Shown: positions 32,350 through 46,255 of the stretch, piece by piece
How the letters are laid out: each line of letters opens with the position of its first letter
Numbering within the stretch: position 1 is the stretch's first letter
Assembly: GCA_029945375.1 (NCBI GenBank)
Contig: CM057060.1
Coordinates: 806,001 to 870,000 of the forward strand
From: Agaricus subrufescens
Taxonomy: Eukaryota > Basidiomycota > Agaricomycetes > Agaricales > Agaricaceae
Length of the DNA: 64,000 nucleotides
Reading direction: 5' to 3'
Position numbers and translations under genes: made by a program
The notes under the pieces: generated by a model
The model's input: the letters and a program-made list of their open reading frames with translations, nothing else
The model's database searches: none
Told to the model about the DNA's origin: nothing

Positions 32350-33619
32350 ATGGCCGACTCCGAGCCCCATCCCAACGGCCGTGTGCCGCCATTAACCCAG
32401 CTGTGTCAGAGGGGTGCGCATCTCCCCGTTCTTTCTCCCTCCAACTAAACCCGATTGTCGCCAACAGCCGCTGCTTCATATGTGGAATGTATGTCGCCAC
32501 CTGACCCGGACATGAGCTGTATGCTGATTCCCACTTTCAGCCATTACTACCCTCGGCGACAATCTGAGTTATTCCTTGGTCAAACCCATTCTAGAAAAAT
32601 GCTCAGCAGAACAGCTCTTGAAATTAGAAGAGTCCTCCCCTGTACGCCCAGGAATTCCCGCATACCAACGCTCTGGCCTGACTTTTTCCCACAGCACTTA
32701 CAGGACGACTCCCTTGGTAGGAAACCGGCTACCCTATGATTTCTAATGTCTGATCAAACTCTCGTACAGAACTTTGGGTGCAAATATGTATTCGGAAATA
32801 CCCTTCCGCTGTAGGGAGATACTTAGATGACGATACATTAGAGCCAACCTCGTGGCGGGAGCGATATATGGCAGGTGTTACTCGCCACCAGGAGCGGAAA
32901 CGTTCTGATTTTTATTCTCAGGTATTGAAACGTGAGGAGGAATCCCGATTTGAAAGATTAGGGTCCAAACTCAAGGCACAACGTTTGGAGGCTGAAGAGC
33001 GCAAGAAGGAGCGGGAAGTCAAATTCACCGACCGTGTTCCTCCCCCTAAACGTTCAAGGTCTGGAGGATGTAAGTCTAGACTCCCGGGGATCTGTACGGT
33101 CATTAACCACTCAATCCTCTACTTCACGCATTAGGGGGAGCACCTACTCCACCAAAAACCTTGCTCCAAAAAACACTGTCCGAGGCCTCAAAAATCCAAA
33201 AGGCCATGTACAACTCACGCTCCATTCCTCCGATGGCCAACGGCAAGTCTTATCGTGTTCTCGCTAAGGGTACCAGCCCGATTATTCCAGAATCAAAGTC
33301 TGTTGTATCCAATCGTGTTTGTGTTAATACCGTTCACAAACGACTTGTTTGCGGACCGAGTGGGGCGTCAAAAAGTTCGGCATCATTACCTCAACCTCCT
33401 TCAAACAGAAACCCAACCCCTCTGAGCCAAGCTACTAGTCATGGGCCTGCACCTTCACACACAACATTAAAGACGGCAGTCCCCAAGCCAAACACACTAG
33501 CAAGTTCTAATGCACCACATGATGGCCGTCCTATGAGACCTGTGACCCCCATCAAAAAAGATCCCATGGCGGCCCTCTTCGTTCCAAAGCATCGCGCCCA
33601 TTCCCAGCGCCCGGTATAA
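32350..33619 (+). CDS. Elongin A (RNA polymerase II transcription factor SIII subunit A)
   Basis: Subunit of the elongin complex, acting in Pol II elongation and as substrate receptor for an Elongin-Cullin ubiquitin ligase. Exons 32350-32413, 32468-32488, 32541-32641, 32695-32716, 32770-33069 and 33135-33619 join to 330 residues; two exons are only 21 and 22 bases. The elongin-A fold lies at the N-terminus: PPLTQLCQR, then ITTLGDNLSYSLVKPILEKC, SAEQLLKLEESSPHLQDDS (F-box/BC-box-like) and LELWVQICIRKYPSAVGRYL. A charged coiled segment (EERKKEREVKFTDRVPPPKR) follows, then a Ser/Pro-rich tail ending DPMAALFVPKHRAHSQRPV, which is typical of fungal members. Confidence 0.9.
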
Positions 33620-36464
33620 ACATCTTGAACATAATGAAACCCCCGCCCAGTGCCTGCGAAACCCATCATCTACCATTCTACCTTTTGTGACTAGAATCCA
33701 CATAGTTCCGTATGTATACTAATTACTGTTATCAGCTCCCTTTGTTATCCAAATCAAACCTTGCTATGTGTATCAATGTACTCTTCCTCTTGGGTTATTG
33801 AACTTTAATAGTTCTATACCCCTGCATTCTTATCATAGTGGGCCATGCACTTAGATGATAGATGGCCCACTTTTGGCTATCTACATACTTAATAACTTTC
33901 ACACATGTAATCGGTATTACCTACGAATTATGTACCTTGGCAATCCTATAGGATGTTTCATTAACAATCTTTTCCTGACTCCACAAGACTTTTTTCGCTT
34001 ACACTGTCAAACGTATAACTTAGTTGGTTATCATAATGCCGATGTGTCTCCATCAATACAGATTTCACGATTGATCATGTCTATTTTATCTCTCTACCTT
34101 TTCAATTGGGGTTTTGGGGGATTTTGTTTAAGCTTTTTTTTCTCTTCTCTTTGCCAAGGATCGTGTTGGACGTACTACCGCCCAAACTGCAATTCGGTAC
34201 GATATCCGGATGGTTACTATGGATATAAAGTACAGCTTTTCTTTTTTACCCCAGGTAAAAACTGATATATTTCCAGTGTGAGGCGGAATTGATACATTGT
34301 TCCTTGGGAGTAGGAGTCTCGACTCTCAATCCTTGGGCTGTTTTTCGGCGGGCTTAGTAGTTACACTTTCTTTTCGTCCGAACTCAACGCAAAAGAAAAC
34401 AATACAACACAAGATCTAAGGGTAAACAAAACTCATCAATGTGGCCACGCAGACCCACAACTTTGGGTAAAGAACATAAAAATTATACTTTTTTTTTCTC
34501 CCAATTGAATAAAGACACATGCGTAGTTGTATTTTACTTACTATCTTCTCGGAGACTCTGGCGGGTGTGAAGCTTGACCAAATATAGTAGCCGTTCTAAA
34601 GCATTTGAGCCGAAGAGAGCCCAGTCACTGCAAACCCTAGATCTCGACACTCGTGTAGCTGCCTGCAGTGACATGTCAGATAGCCATCCGGCGAGAATAT
34701 ATATATATCGGGGCAATTTATTATCAGAAATTGTGCGGTCACGGTGATAAGAAAACGTTTTCAATTTCATCGTAATTTAGATACAATCCAGTGATCCAAT
34801 GAAACGTGGGCGCTCTGAATTTAAAAAAAAAAATCATATGGTTTTAATAGGTCACTTGTCGAAGTCATATGCCCACCCCAAACAGAAGAGCATCTTTGCT
34901 CGGTTTTATTTCTCTTTTGATTAGTTGTTTGAGTTTCTTCCCGGTCCACCGATGTCCCATATATCACAGTTCAGTTGATCGCTTCTTTGGCGAGGCACAG
35001 ACACCCCGAACAATGACAGCGACACTTAATCAGTCAAAGAAAAACACCCCCCCACTCAATACAAATGCCACCGATTTTGTGTAACTGTCAAATAAGAATT
35101 GATCAGGGGGTGGGGGACGTTGAACAACAACCTAATTCGATCGCTCTCAGCGGCATGTTACACCGACCCTCAGGCTCTCTTCTCCCGGATATCTCCCCCT
35201 ACATGTCACACATACTCTGAGAAAAAAAACAATCCCCCCAAACCGCCCCGCCCCAACAACAACAACAACAACATTAATATAAATTCAGGGTCCCCCAATT
35301 CTTTTCTTTCTTTGTACATCAAACACCAATATCAAAAATCTACAACGAAGAAGCTCATCCATCACCCAAATCGAGTCGAAATGAAAATGTAATGCTCAGG
35401 TTCTGTTCTTTGCAAACATAAAACCAAAAACGAAAGCAGTCTCTATCACAGAACATAGGAACACGTCATAAATGACGACAACTCTCTAACCCATTCCACC
35501 CACACACACAAGGTTTTAACCTCTTTTTCTCACATCCCCTCAACCTCTCGTCATATGGCAAACCTTTTTTTTACTTAGCCAACCTACCATATACCGATAT
35601 CCCGTTCCACCGTGAGATGCCACCCAGCACCACTCCGACCTCACGGACATATATCAAGAACACATCACCACCCTCTAACCAATCACAATTACTCCAAAGT
35701 ACATATTTATCCGTATATGAGCCCTTTGCCGATAACAAAAATGATCATGCTCCTGGTACCCCGCAACCTAGTTAACTTTCCAGTCGGCGAAACTATTCCC
35801 AAAGTTTCGTTTTAGTACACTTCTCTGCCCATGCACGAACTCAAAAGTACTCCAAGTACTCCACAGTCGGGAGAATACTATGATCATACTTATAATAACT
35901 ACATAGCCATGCAAAAATAAAAGTTGTGATGATTTATTAGACAAAGAGTGAAGTCGTGGGCGCAAGAAAAAAAGAGGAGGGGGTGAGAACCATTTTGGAT
36001 AGTAGAAAACCTAAGAAGAGAAGAGGAGGAGGGGAAAAAGAAGAGAGAAAACTATATGAGAATCATTGAACCGCCCAAAATAAGGTGAGTTAGAACATGT
36101 CAGGAGTGTCGTTATGAGGTGATTGATGAAATGTATACTATTAATGCACAATATGAGAAAAATGGGAGGAATGTATAGGTAAGAAGAAAAATGTTTGTAC
36201 AAATGTTATGCAAGCAATGCGATAATGAAAAGCTGGGCTAATGACAAATGAGATTTAATCAGTGGAGCAGTATAATGCAAAATAGTACCGAGGATCAAGA
36301 GAGAATGGGGTATGGTCGAGGACTTAGGAGTAGAGACATTTCATCGCCTTGTAGACGAGAAGAGTCTGGATATGACGATAACGGCTCATCTACTAAGGAG
36401 GAACGATGAATGAGTGAAGGCTCCAATCATCATCAAAGGACCATTCGAAATTACCTTCACTACC
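33620..36464. other. 2.8-kb gene-free region between convergent genes
   Basis: AT-rich sequence between the stop codons of elongin A and the WDR26/Gid7 gene. It has homopolymer runs, (TA)n near 34701-34710, an A run at 34821-34831 and a CAA repeat at 35254-35272. The longest open frame (plus strand, 33855-34265) is rich in Phe, Tyr, Asn and Cys as random AT-rich frames are, and has no recognisable domain. Two 3' UTRs alone would not fill it. A non-coding transcript or a very divergent gene is possible but not supported. Confidence 0.4.
35254..35272. repeat. CAA microsatellite
   Basis: Six tandem CAA units in a gene-free region. No coding frame is associated with it. Confidence 0.85.
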
Positions 36465-39400
36465 TCAACTTAGGCCCGACACAGATGATTCTCCGATTAC
36501 TGACGCTTCCTCGCTGTTATTGCTTCCCAATCCGTCCCATCTCTGCTTCGCAACTCCCTTCCCCTTTCCTTTTCCATTGGCCATTCCAAAACCCATACCC
36601 AATCCCTCAGCACCACGACGAACTCCCTCAAAACCAGGAATCCGCATTGGTGCCTCCCATATCCGTACCGTATGATCGTCAGAACACGATGCAAACATCC
36701 TCTCATTTTTGGGGTTCCAAGCCACCGAATTCACACTTCCCTCCCCATGTCCGGCCAGTTCTTCCAAAAGAACTCCAGTTTCACGGTGCCAAATGTACAC
36801 TTTGCTATCTGTTATCATGTCGGTCCGAATATCACCGTTGGGGTTATCAAGCCAGCCCCAACCGAGCACGGCATTTGTAGCAATGACGAATCATCATGGA
36901 ATGATCGGTTGACAGCACGATTGCATGTCGCAAAGTACGATCAAACATTGAAATTTTGATAAAGCAAGGTTAAGATGATAAGCGATCCATTTAGAACCGA
37001 TAAAGAACAATCACGGACCTTCACTCCCGCTGACGACAAAGTTGCCATCGATGCCACCAAAGCAACTTCGAATAACGTGTCTGCCTTGCTTCTGCCCTGT
37101 ATACTTCCGCGCTACACGATTAGCGTCCAGATCCCAAAGTCGGATTTCCTGAGCATGCACAAACAGCAATATCAGCATGCAACCCGCGGGTATAAAACGA
37201 AAAGAGTCTCACGTCAGGAGCCAGGTTGATCAGAGCGTATCTTGAATCCTGTGAGACTTTTAAACTTGTGAGTTCGCCTTCCAGGGTCTCCGAGCTGCTC
37301 AAAGTATTCCCGACGGACAGGTTGATCAGCCTCGAGTCTAGAACGTCCCATCACAGAAAATGACACCCACAATTCTGGTTGCTTAGTCCCTAAATCATAA
37401 ATGATCAACTTGTTAATACTCTTCGTACTACCATTTCCTGGGGTCCCAGAACCACCCGTCCCTCCCGTGGCCGTAGATGGATCACCGCCGCTATTGTTAT
37501 TACTAGATGCAGGAGCAGCAGTGGCGGGCCTTGCCTGTGGCTGGGACATCGATTTGCGGTCCATGCCAATTGTAACCAGACGTGTGAAGTCAGGAGTAAT
37601 AGCAAGATCTGTCACTCGAATGGGTGTTGTTCCCCAAGATTCGTGAAGCTTCCCGTCAGCATTCTAACAATATCATAAAAACAAGATGCGTGTCAGTCGT
37701 TGTCCAAAAAGGCTAGAGGGGGATGTGGAGCGAGATTTTTGGAAATCAAACTCACCCAATGAATGATTTTACCATCCAGGGCACCTGATATGAAACCAGA
37801 ACCATCAGGCAGCCACGCCAGTGCAGTCACGGTTTCGGTATGTTCGGTCAAAGTTTCCATACACACGCCCGTCTGTACGTACAGATTTAGAATCAAAAAG
37901 GAGATTGAGCCACGAGGATAAAGGGCTGACCTTTACATTCCACATCTTGATACATTGCTCTGCGCTCGTGAGCAATATTGAATCGTCCAGCGACCATGCC
38001 AAACATCCGACAAAGTCCGGGTGGTCCTGTAATATCTTGTGTGTTGACCATCCCTCGGTGATAGGCCCAGTTTCGGTTGAAAGCTACTGAATGTGAGGAC
38101 GGTGGATCAGAAGACTCCCAAGATACAACACAACGCACCCCTGCGTTCCATATAATAGCCGATTTGTCCCTCCCACACGTCGCCAGATATGCTCCACTGT
38201 GACTCCATTGCATATTCCACACCTCGTCCTTATGCCCCTGTAGGATCGTGGTCGTCGTGTTTGGAAAGTCGGATTTATTACAGTGATGATCAGTGTACAA
38301 TGAAGATGGGGTTGAGTCTAGCGGAGAGTTGTGATATACACATCTTGAGTATTGGTGTTCTCGTGCCTGGAGGAGGAGAGTAGCAAGCCGTCTTTGGGGA
38401 ATCATGATGGATGAGGGAATATAGACTAGAAAAGCTTGAGTTTCCAAAGGTGTTGCCGACAAAAGGAGGGCTTACATTGCAGGTCGTTGAGTAACTGTTG
38501 TCTTGAAGAGCCAGACGCACCATCCCATCCCGTCCGCTGTCGTAACTCCTCAGGATCTGAACACATGAGAAAGCTAACTTGGTTGAGCCTTTCATAACGT
38601 AAGGACAAGCAGATATCGCGTACCTTGATAGTGTATGTAGTTGTTCCGCCTCGGCGTTCATTGGCGCCAATTCATTCCTAAGGACCTGCAGAGCCGCTGT
38701 CGTCTTCTTGCCTTCTAACAGTTCGAGGTACTTTTGTTGACTTATCAAATATCGCGCATCCTATCAGAGAGGGACGGGAAGAGACCGGTGAGAAAGGACC
38801 TGCTTGCGGCACCGATCAGTCACGACTCACACATAGACCGTCTTCGTTCCCCTTAAAGAGGCGGGAGAGCGAGGCCTCAGCCTTTGGCCAGAGGCCATCG
38901 AGAATATACCGTCTAAACTGGGAAACGTCGAGAGACTCCATGGCGTACCCGGACTCTGCCTCGAGGGTGGCAGCAGATTCGCTACACGCATGACGTTAGC
39001 ATAGATAGCGCGAGAAACGGAGCGAAACGATAAGCATACATGTAGCCTACGTCCCGTAGACTCTGTACGACGAGGCGAACGAATTCTTCCCTATCCATGA
39101 ACAAATCCTGGTACAGTCGAGTGCCAGGTAAATGAATGGTCGAGACAGCAGGAGCTTTGCCGTGTTTGGCGACACCGTTCCCGGTTCCATTGCCGAGCGC
39201 CAGGGGCGAGGAGCCGTTGGTGGCGGGGATGCCGTTGGAATGGCCGTTCATGGAGTCGGGCGAGAGAGAGCTCGGGCCAGGGACAAGGGGGGAGAGGGAG
39301 CGATCTGGGTCTGGGAACTTCATGAGGTAGGAGATGCGAGCTTCGACCCGCGGTCGCTTGCGGGCCCTGGTGGGTTCGGGGTCTGCCGCGGGGTGAGTAG

Positions 39401-39642
39401 AGGAGAGAGAGGGAGGGACAGCAGATACCTGGCGATCGGGAGCGAGTGGCGGGGACGAGGGGCGGGGCGTCGGGGACGTCGCGGGGGGCGTGGAGGAGTG
39501 TGTCCAGGGCGTGGGGGTGGGGCGGGGGGGACGGGGGCTCCGAGGAGGGGATGCGGGACGTGGCAGGATCAATGGTGGCAGAATCAGTGGTGGTCGAGGA
39601 CAACAGCAGTCTCTTACCCGTCCTCTCCCTCCCCCAGCCCAT
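36465..39642 (-). CDS. WDR26/Gid7-like LisH-CTLH-WD40 protein of the GID/CTLH ubiquitin ligase
   Basis: Scaffold and substrate-recruiting subunit of the GID/CTLH E3 complex. The minus-strand N-terminus is Ser/Pro-rich and joins over an intron (39428-39383) to DPEPTRARKRPRVEARISYL. The LisH motif is REEFVRLVVQSLRDVGY, followed by CTLH with FRRYILDGLWPKAEASLSRL and YLELLEGKKTTAALQVLRNE. A WD40 propeller follows: LQGHKDEVWNMQWSHSGAYL, CIKMWNVK, VTALAWLPDGSGFISGALDG and GSVNSVAWNPKNERMFASCS. A Gly/Ser/Thr-rich insertion (STATGGTGGSGTPGNGSTKS) interrupts one blade. The tail ends SVSGLS. The start at 39642 (MGWGRERTGKRLL) is the least certain point: a GTAAGAG sequence just after it could be a donor. 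Confidence 0.88.
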
Positions 39643-40034
39643 TCGCACGAAATCACCCGTTTATAGAAACCACCGATCTCTTATTCAGTTGCTATTCCTA
39701 TGACATGCTAGATGAAAGATAATCTCCTCGTAATATACTACTATAATTGCGCTCAAAATGACTCGACAACGTATCAAAGGGGGAGGGGGGATGCGATAAC
39801 AACAGAAACATAGCATTTTGGAGGCCACAAATGACGATTAGGACGAACGAAACACAGCCTTGACGAAACTGGATGATGCTTGGAGATATATATTTATGAT
39901 TGCTGAGTGATGATTTTTCCGAATGTACAAACTCTGAGAGGTGTCCGGGTGTGTATACTGCACGTTTTTCAGTGTCCTGCGCCCGCAAAGGGCGGACTCT
40001 TTTTGATGTCGGCGGAGATCTTTTGCTATGCGGT
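39643..40034. promoter_or_regulatory. Region between Gid7-like and Ecl1-like genes
   Basis: 392 bases containing the Gid7-like promoter and the 3' end of the Ecl1-like gene, both on the minus strand. ATATATATTTATGA at about 39885-39899 is AT-rich and could belong to the 3' end. Confidence 0.3.
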
Positions 40035-41400
40035 CTATAACGGGATGCGCGACACGAACCCCAGACTGCGCTCCCGTTCTCGGTCGCGTTCCCGTCCCAC
40101 TAGACCGCTCCTGCCGTTGCCAAATCCAGGCGCCTCCGTCAGGCCTCCGATCCCGTCCAGCTCGTCGATCCGAGCCCTCCCGCGCGGCTTCTCACCGCTC
40201 CTCGACCGGTCAAACGTCTCCGCCTGACGCACCGCAGCAAGCGTCCGGCCGCGGTTTTCTATCCCCAGCAGAACCTTGGGAGGCGGCGAGCTGTTCCGCC
40301 GGAACGTAGCCCGTCCACGGCTCGGCTGTCCTGGGACCGATGACCAGTCCACACGCTGCGTTTCATCAGCCAACCGGGGAGGTAAATCTGCTGGCCGCGG
40401 CACGATCTCGGGTTCGGGGTGTGCGCGAGAACGAGAGCCTGAGAGCGACGAGTCAGAACGAATATCGTTGCGAGACCCTGCAGGAACACGACGGCGGCCC
40501 CTGGGCGTAGGATGGGGCATATAGCCATCAATGACTTGCCGTGATGTAAGGGTAGTTTTAGGAGTGGGGGGAGATGCTCGGGCGACGGTGCGGCCAGAAG
40601 AGGAAGACACAGGAGACAGTCGTGGGGCACCGTTGTCTGGCGAGTTGATCTGCAGTAGCGAAAAGTAAGCGGGTAGGCTGGTGCGGTTACGAGAGCGCTT
40701 CGTCTTTTCGATTGGCTTAGCCTTCCCTCCATCAGATCCCCGCTCCGAAGGAACACCGTCACTCTCCTCTACGTCAAAGTCTGAAAAGAGCTCGTCATCT
40801 TCGGTCGATGAATGCGACAGAGGCGGTGCACTTCGCGGTATGCCTCGCACGTGTCCTCCCCCGGAGGAGGAAGAGGCAGACGAAGACATGCGTTTGTGGA
40901 CATGGGGGACGGTGGAGTGGTTGTTGGTTCCAGAGGGGCGGCGGGCATACTGCAGAGCCGAGGGCTTGAGGGAGTACAGTGTTTTGGAGATACCGTCCGG
41001 GGCTAGCTCGGATCCATCGGTAGCCTCAGCCCGAACAACGAGGCTAGCACCCTCGTCGTAATCGGCATCAGCACCCATGACCGACCAGATGGCCGAGGAA
41101 GTGGATAAGGGGAGAGGAGAGGCGTCGTGGCCGCGGATGTTGTTGAGGGCAGAGCCGAGGGCGGACGGCATGAGCGGGAGGACATCGCCGCCATTGGCAC
41201 AGGCGAGGTGGGGGGAGGAGAGGGCACTGCTGGAGGAGGAGATGGACGGGGAAGTGGCGTCACGGCCCTGGCAGTCGTCGCTGCAGTAGGCCGACCTAGA
41301 ATGGGAGAGAGCATGGGCAGGGGAGCAGAGTGGAAGGAGGAGGAGCATACCCGTAGTCGTCGAGGTGCTTGCCGCAGACGAGGCAGATTTCCTCGAACAT
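40035..41400 (-). CDS. Ecl1-type zinc-binding life-span regulatory protein
   Basis: Exons 41400-41351 and 41295-40035 join in frame to 436 residues. The N-terminus MFEEICLVCGKHLDDYG joins GSAYCSDDCQGRD, giving a CxxC and CxxxxC pair that forms the short zinc motif of the Ecl1/2/3 family (S. pombe extender of chronological life span). The rest is disordered, Ser/Pro/Arg-rich. It contains HKRMSSSASSSSGGG, PAYFSLLQINSPDN (a short conserved hydrophobic element) and an Arg-rich end (VGRERDRERERSLGFVSRIP). Such proteins respond to starvation and zinc or sulfur state in fission yeast; that role here is by analogy. Basidiomycete members are longer than yeast ones, as seen here. Confidence 0.75.
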
Positions 41401-44400
41401 GAGAGGAGAGAGCGGGGGACGGAGAGGAGGGAGGCTGGGACGGACGCTTGGGGCTTTATAGGCAGATCCTGGGACGTCGCAACATTCGCAACAGAAAACC
41501 AATTTTTGAAATCCAGAGAATGCCAATTTAGCACTTCCCGTCACGCTCCCTTTTCCGGTCGCCCGTCACGTTCCCCGTCACCGCCCTTATCCAGATCACC
41601 TTCCCACTCTGGTACGGCCGCGACCCCGGCCACCCGTCACCTGGCGATCTTCTCCCAACTCTCCAGTCCCCAACCCCGGTCTTGGTCGCGCCGATAGGAG
41701 CTCGTCTCTGCGCGCCGCCCCGACGCTGTGCCCGCACCTCCTGCACACGTTCGCCCCGCCACCGCCCCCGCGCTCGCCGTCGCATGGCCCGGCCTCCGCA
41801 AACGTGTCGCGGCCACGTTCTGGCCCATAGCCTGCGGTATATGGAAGTGTGACTCGGCCCAGTAACGTGCGCGCCTTCTGCCACCATGTATGAATCAGAT
41901 TGCGCGTTTCTGTTGCCATACCAATTCTTACCTGCACAGTGCCCAAACCTGACCAATCTACCCCCCTCCCGAGCCCGATCTTGGTGCCATGCCCAGCCTG
42001 CCGCGTTCCCACAGCAAAATTTTCCTGACCCACCTGTGCTATCTTCGTGCGCCGAAGAAGCCTCCGCCCAACTGCTGCAGTCCTCGCTGTCGACATTGAT
42101 TATCTCTGACGCCAGCCCGTGATCTGATGCGACCCTGGGGCGAGTACCGCGACTGTCAATTTATCTGTGACGCAAACTTTCTCTCCCGGTGGCATTCCTA
42201 CAGCAACATGTTATTCTCGGCTTCCATCCAGCATGTGCTGCGCATCGACTCTGCACCCTTGTTCTGCTGCAATGTGGGCTCATGTCCTCTTTCTTCTCCT
42301 TGTGGCTCTCAACCGACTCTTTGCTACTCAACATCAATGCTTCCATTCGTGATTCAAATTTCATGCACGGCAATTCGCGGTGCAAATATACTTCTGCCTT
42401 CTTCAGCTTCTAATCATTTTGGACTTTTCCCGTGTATTTACCCACAGCCTGCGGCATCCCGGCCTATGAGGGTAATTCAATTCCTGTACGCCGCCTTCTA
42501 GTCTGTGGTGGAGCATATAAGCCGCCTCCTTTCCTAATCACACCGTAACTCGAACCACATTCAATGATGCGGACCAATGAACGAACCCAACTGTCTTATT
42601 TGAGCTCTCATCGTTTCATACTTCCCCCCAACCTTATTGACCCTACCAAAAATATAATTGCTTTGTTTCGACCGTCATGAGCCTTCCTTTGAGAAGGTCG
42701 TACAATCACGCTCTACTTCTTGCCTAGTCCCCTTGATGACTATCCTTCAGGAGCAACGACCACTCATTTATCCTACCTAGACAACTCAGGAGACATTAAA
42801 CTTCTTCTCATACCATGCCCAGAATCGAAGCCCTCCAACAATAGGTCATGACTATTCTATCGTCACTGGTAAATCGATTATAACGACCAAATTTTTCTTC
42901 CATCAAAAGACAAATAGAAAGCTGTTAATGACGGATGATTCTTTACGATCATTGTCTTGCTATTTAGGAATGCTGTTGTTGTCGTCTGATAGCATCACCG
43001 TACTGCCAAAAAGAAATCCACTCCACAGCCACATATGTAACAGCAGCTGCTCTCAAGTCTATGCTCAAAGGATCGCAATTACCGCAGCACTGGTATGTCA
43101 CATGCATGCGATGCTTCCAAAAGATCGACTCCGCCCCCTCATACTCCGCATATACACATGTTACGTATACAAAAATCGTTCGGGTTCTCAATGCCTATAA
43201 AATTTTTCTGTTTCCTCCTCGCCGCGGTACCTAACCAGGTATCACACATCGCTTTTCCCGTATCTCAAAAAAGCCCACAGATCAATGACTGTGCTGATTC
43301 TATTGTGTCGCCTTCTTGGCACCCACAGTGTCCATAGAGAGAAATATGCCGTGATGCAGGAACCAAATGTCCCCATTATCTCAAGAGGAATGCCACAGTA
43401 ATGATGATGGTGCTTTCAACTACAAATCATGGGACCTGAATGTTTGAAACTAAGCAACACTTAGCTTGAGCGGGCAAACTCTATCATAATAGTACTTGGC
43501 ACGAGTACACATCTTGTGAGGGGGGGTGCCGCGCTTACAACGTGACCAGTGACTCGATTGGCCAAGTAGGCCAAGACCATAAACAAGACAGTGGGGATTC
43601 TATCCATTGAGTGGGGCATGTAGTAACAAATGCCCTAAAGCATTAAAGAAACACAAAGTAAGTAACATAACTCGTAGGACCTGATGACACCCCAATACCA
43701 AGTCTCTTCCGTTTCTCTCGCTTAACACAAAAGTTAACACACACTTTCCAAAAAGTCGGTAATCTCCTTGTTCCCCGATGACCATGAACGTTTGAACTAT
43801 GACCCCGGTGGGTCAGATGCTGCGTTAGATTCAGAATTGCCTGTTTTACTTGTCTAGGGTCGCCCAGCCGGCGTGATTTGTCACTTCCCCTTCCCCCCCC
43901 CTCCGCCCCGGCTTATATTAGTGATTATAAATACCCATACACTTGCCATTTTTTAGGTTCTGCATCAATATACCCGCGGAACTCAGCGTCTATTAGTCAA
44001 TTCTCAGTTGTAAACAACACCTTTTCAGGCAAAAGCACTGGAGCAAAGATTTTCCTATGAGTAATCCCCCGAGGCCATACCATTCCAGAAAGCTCTCTAC
44101 ATTCCCAAAGGCGAAAACCGCAATCTTCAAGACCTCGAAAAGGAGGGGGGGTTTGTCCAAGAGGAAAAATTCGGGGATCTATATTTGTCAACTAATATTT
44201 TGACTCTTCAGGTCCCGCTTCAGGTTCGACTAAATAACCGAAATCTGCCCTTCTTCAAAAAAAGTGACGCCGATCTAAATATTGAGGGGCATTCAACTAG
44301 CGTCTTGGGTTCTTCGTTGCTCTTAACCTCGGTTAACATTCCATTTCTCATTGAAATCGCCTACCTCTTTACTCTACCCTGACACCTCCAAAAAGACTAT

Positions 44401-45273
44401 TGTGCACGATTCACGGACCGTGAAACCGATGTGTCGAGATCTAGTTCCGTTTTTTTTTTTTTTCACTAGTTCCAAAAAATCTAGAAGCTAAAAAAACCCT
44501 CGCTGGACCGAACATCGAGGACTCTTTTTTTTCTCTCCAAAAAAAGACTCTCAACATCTATCCAAACAATCAGCATGTTCCCTTTATCCTATCAACCCTC
44601 ACACGCTTCGTTAACAAAAACATCCGAATCGTCATTTCATCGGGAACTTTCGGTGATGATAACTATCGGGGATACGGCTATCCAACCCAACAAAAACTCA
44701 CTTGTCACCCATCCCGACTGTAGCGGGCAGGGCCTAGAACTCTTATGCTGTCGAAAAAAAAACAAGCTTTCTGCGCGGGTCCTCAATCTCAAATGACACG
44801 ATTTAGACACCGGATAAGATAAAGAGAAGAAGACAAGACCAAAAAAAAAAGGAGATACAAAGGACTTCGTATTCTCCTTATAGCAAAAACCTTCTACCCC
44901 ACAGATGGGTCGGCATGTCACTGAGCAGCTTTAAGAATCGACATCTCTTCGGCGATAGGAAAAAATAGCTTAACCGGGCCCTATGTACTACGGTCAGCGC
45001 TTATACTACCTTATCCTCTCCCATAACATCCCATGTGTTTCCTTAACCTGTGACGGATGTATGTCGAACGTTGCCTTGGTACACCAGCATAACCACTCAT
45101 GCGAATACCTTGCTTCTACAGCCCCTGTCGATCTACCCCGAACCGCCGGCTAAGCACACCCACTTTCCGAGAGATAGTGATATATTTGACCTGCTCCAGA
45201 TAACATTTCTATCATAAAAGGCAATTGGTCAAGTCCGCATCCGAGAATAACATTCGAGATAAACCAGACAGGT

Positions 45274-45287
45274 ACACACACACACAC
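45274..45287. repeat. CA dinucleotide repeat
   Basis: Seven AC units inside the gene-free region. Confidence 0.8.
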
Positions 45288-46216
45288 GCAAGGTCTCACT
45301 CTTATCACCCAACCACCCTCCTCCAAACCAACTTTCAAACTGAGTTGACAGCATATAAATCTAGGAACACCTCTTCGGCTGAAACAAAAACAAACGAATT
45401 AAACGACCTGTCATGATTCATGATCATGTGGAACAAAAAAGATTTGATTCCTCGACCCGAATCTTGGGGTCCCGTCGTTTAAGAGGTTCATCAAATTCTC
45501 AAGCTGAGCCCTCGAGTAATCAACCACCCAAAAATCGCAGTCCCAACCCAAAAGAACGTTCCAGAAGACCCTCTCGATCGAATCATATCCTCTCATGCCA
45601 GTGCCTAATAAATCCCAGCCCAGCCCAGCCCATGATGTTTAGGCATTGTACGTTTCGAAACGACAAAAATACCGACGCCGCGGCCACATGCCGAAGGCCT
45701 CTTTTATATCCCATTCATTCAATCTTTGGGGTTGATACAAAACGGTACCGAAGAGAAGCCTCCCCCTTTTTTAGAAAAGACAGTATGTGTTGCAGTGTTC
45801 AGGAGTATCAGACCAAAAGGTTATCCACAACATTTGACATCTGCACGAACTTGTACATTTAAATGAGTGAACCGTCGCACGCGCAGTTATTATAGACCTG
45901 TTTTCGTCATCGTTCGATGCGAAAATGAGCTCATCTGAATCCGCAGCACATGCGGAGGTATCGCTCATACCAAAAAAGGGTTCAACGTGCGCAACGAGGA
46001 GTACATTGCACAAGTCCTCAGATGCAAGAATTCCGGCTTCGGGCGGGTATATTTGGATCGCCGGAAACGGACGAAAACACCCTTAGACTGCAACAGAAGC
46101 TAGAGGGTAGCCTTCGAGAGTACCACTGGTCCGCAAATTTGGGAACAGCCCTTGATGATCAATAAACGAGGAGACAATGAACCAATGTAGATTAACGAAT
46201 GCATGTGGATGATCGA

Positions 46217-46255
46217 ATAAAATAAAGTAGAAAAAAAAGATAAAATAAAATAAAA
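46217..46255. repeat. AT-rich (A)nT simple repeat
   Basis: Imperfect repeat of AAAAT units just downstream of the VPS54 stop, probably in its 3' UTR. Confidence 0.7.

Noticed and set aside
33855..34265. Plus-strand open frame of 136 codons
   Set aside because: The product is Phe/Tyr/Asn/Cys-rich, as expected from AT-rich non-coding DNA, and there is no splice or domain evidence.
39132..39722. Plus-strand open frame of 196 codons rich in Gly/Arg
   Set aside because: It is the antisense of the Pro/Ser-rich N-terminus of the WDR26/Gid7 gene and shows no domain.
41528..42096. Minus-strand open frames with Gly/Arg-rich products
   Set aside because: GC-rich sequence gives overlapping open frames here in several phases. 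None has a family signature or a credible downstream exon.
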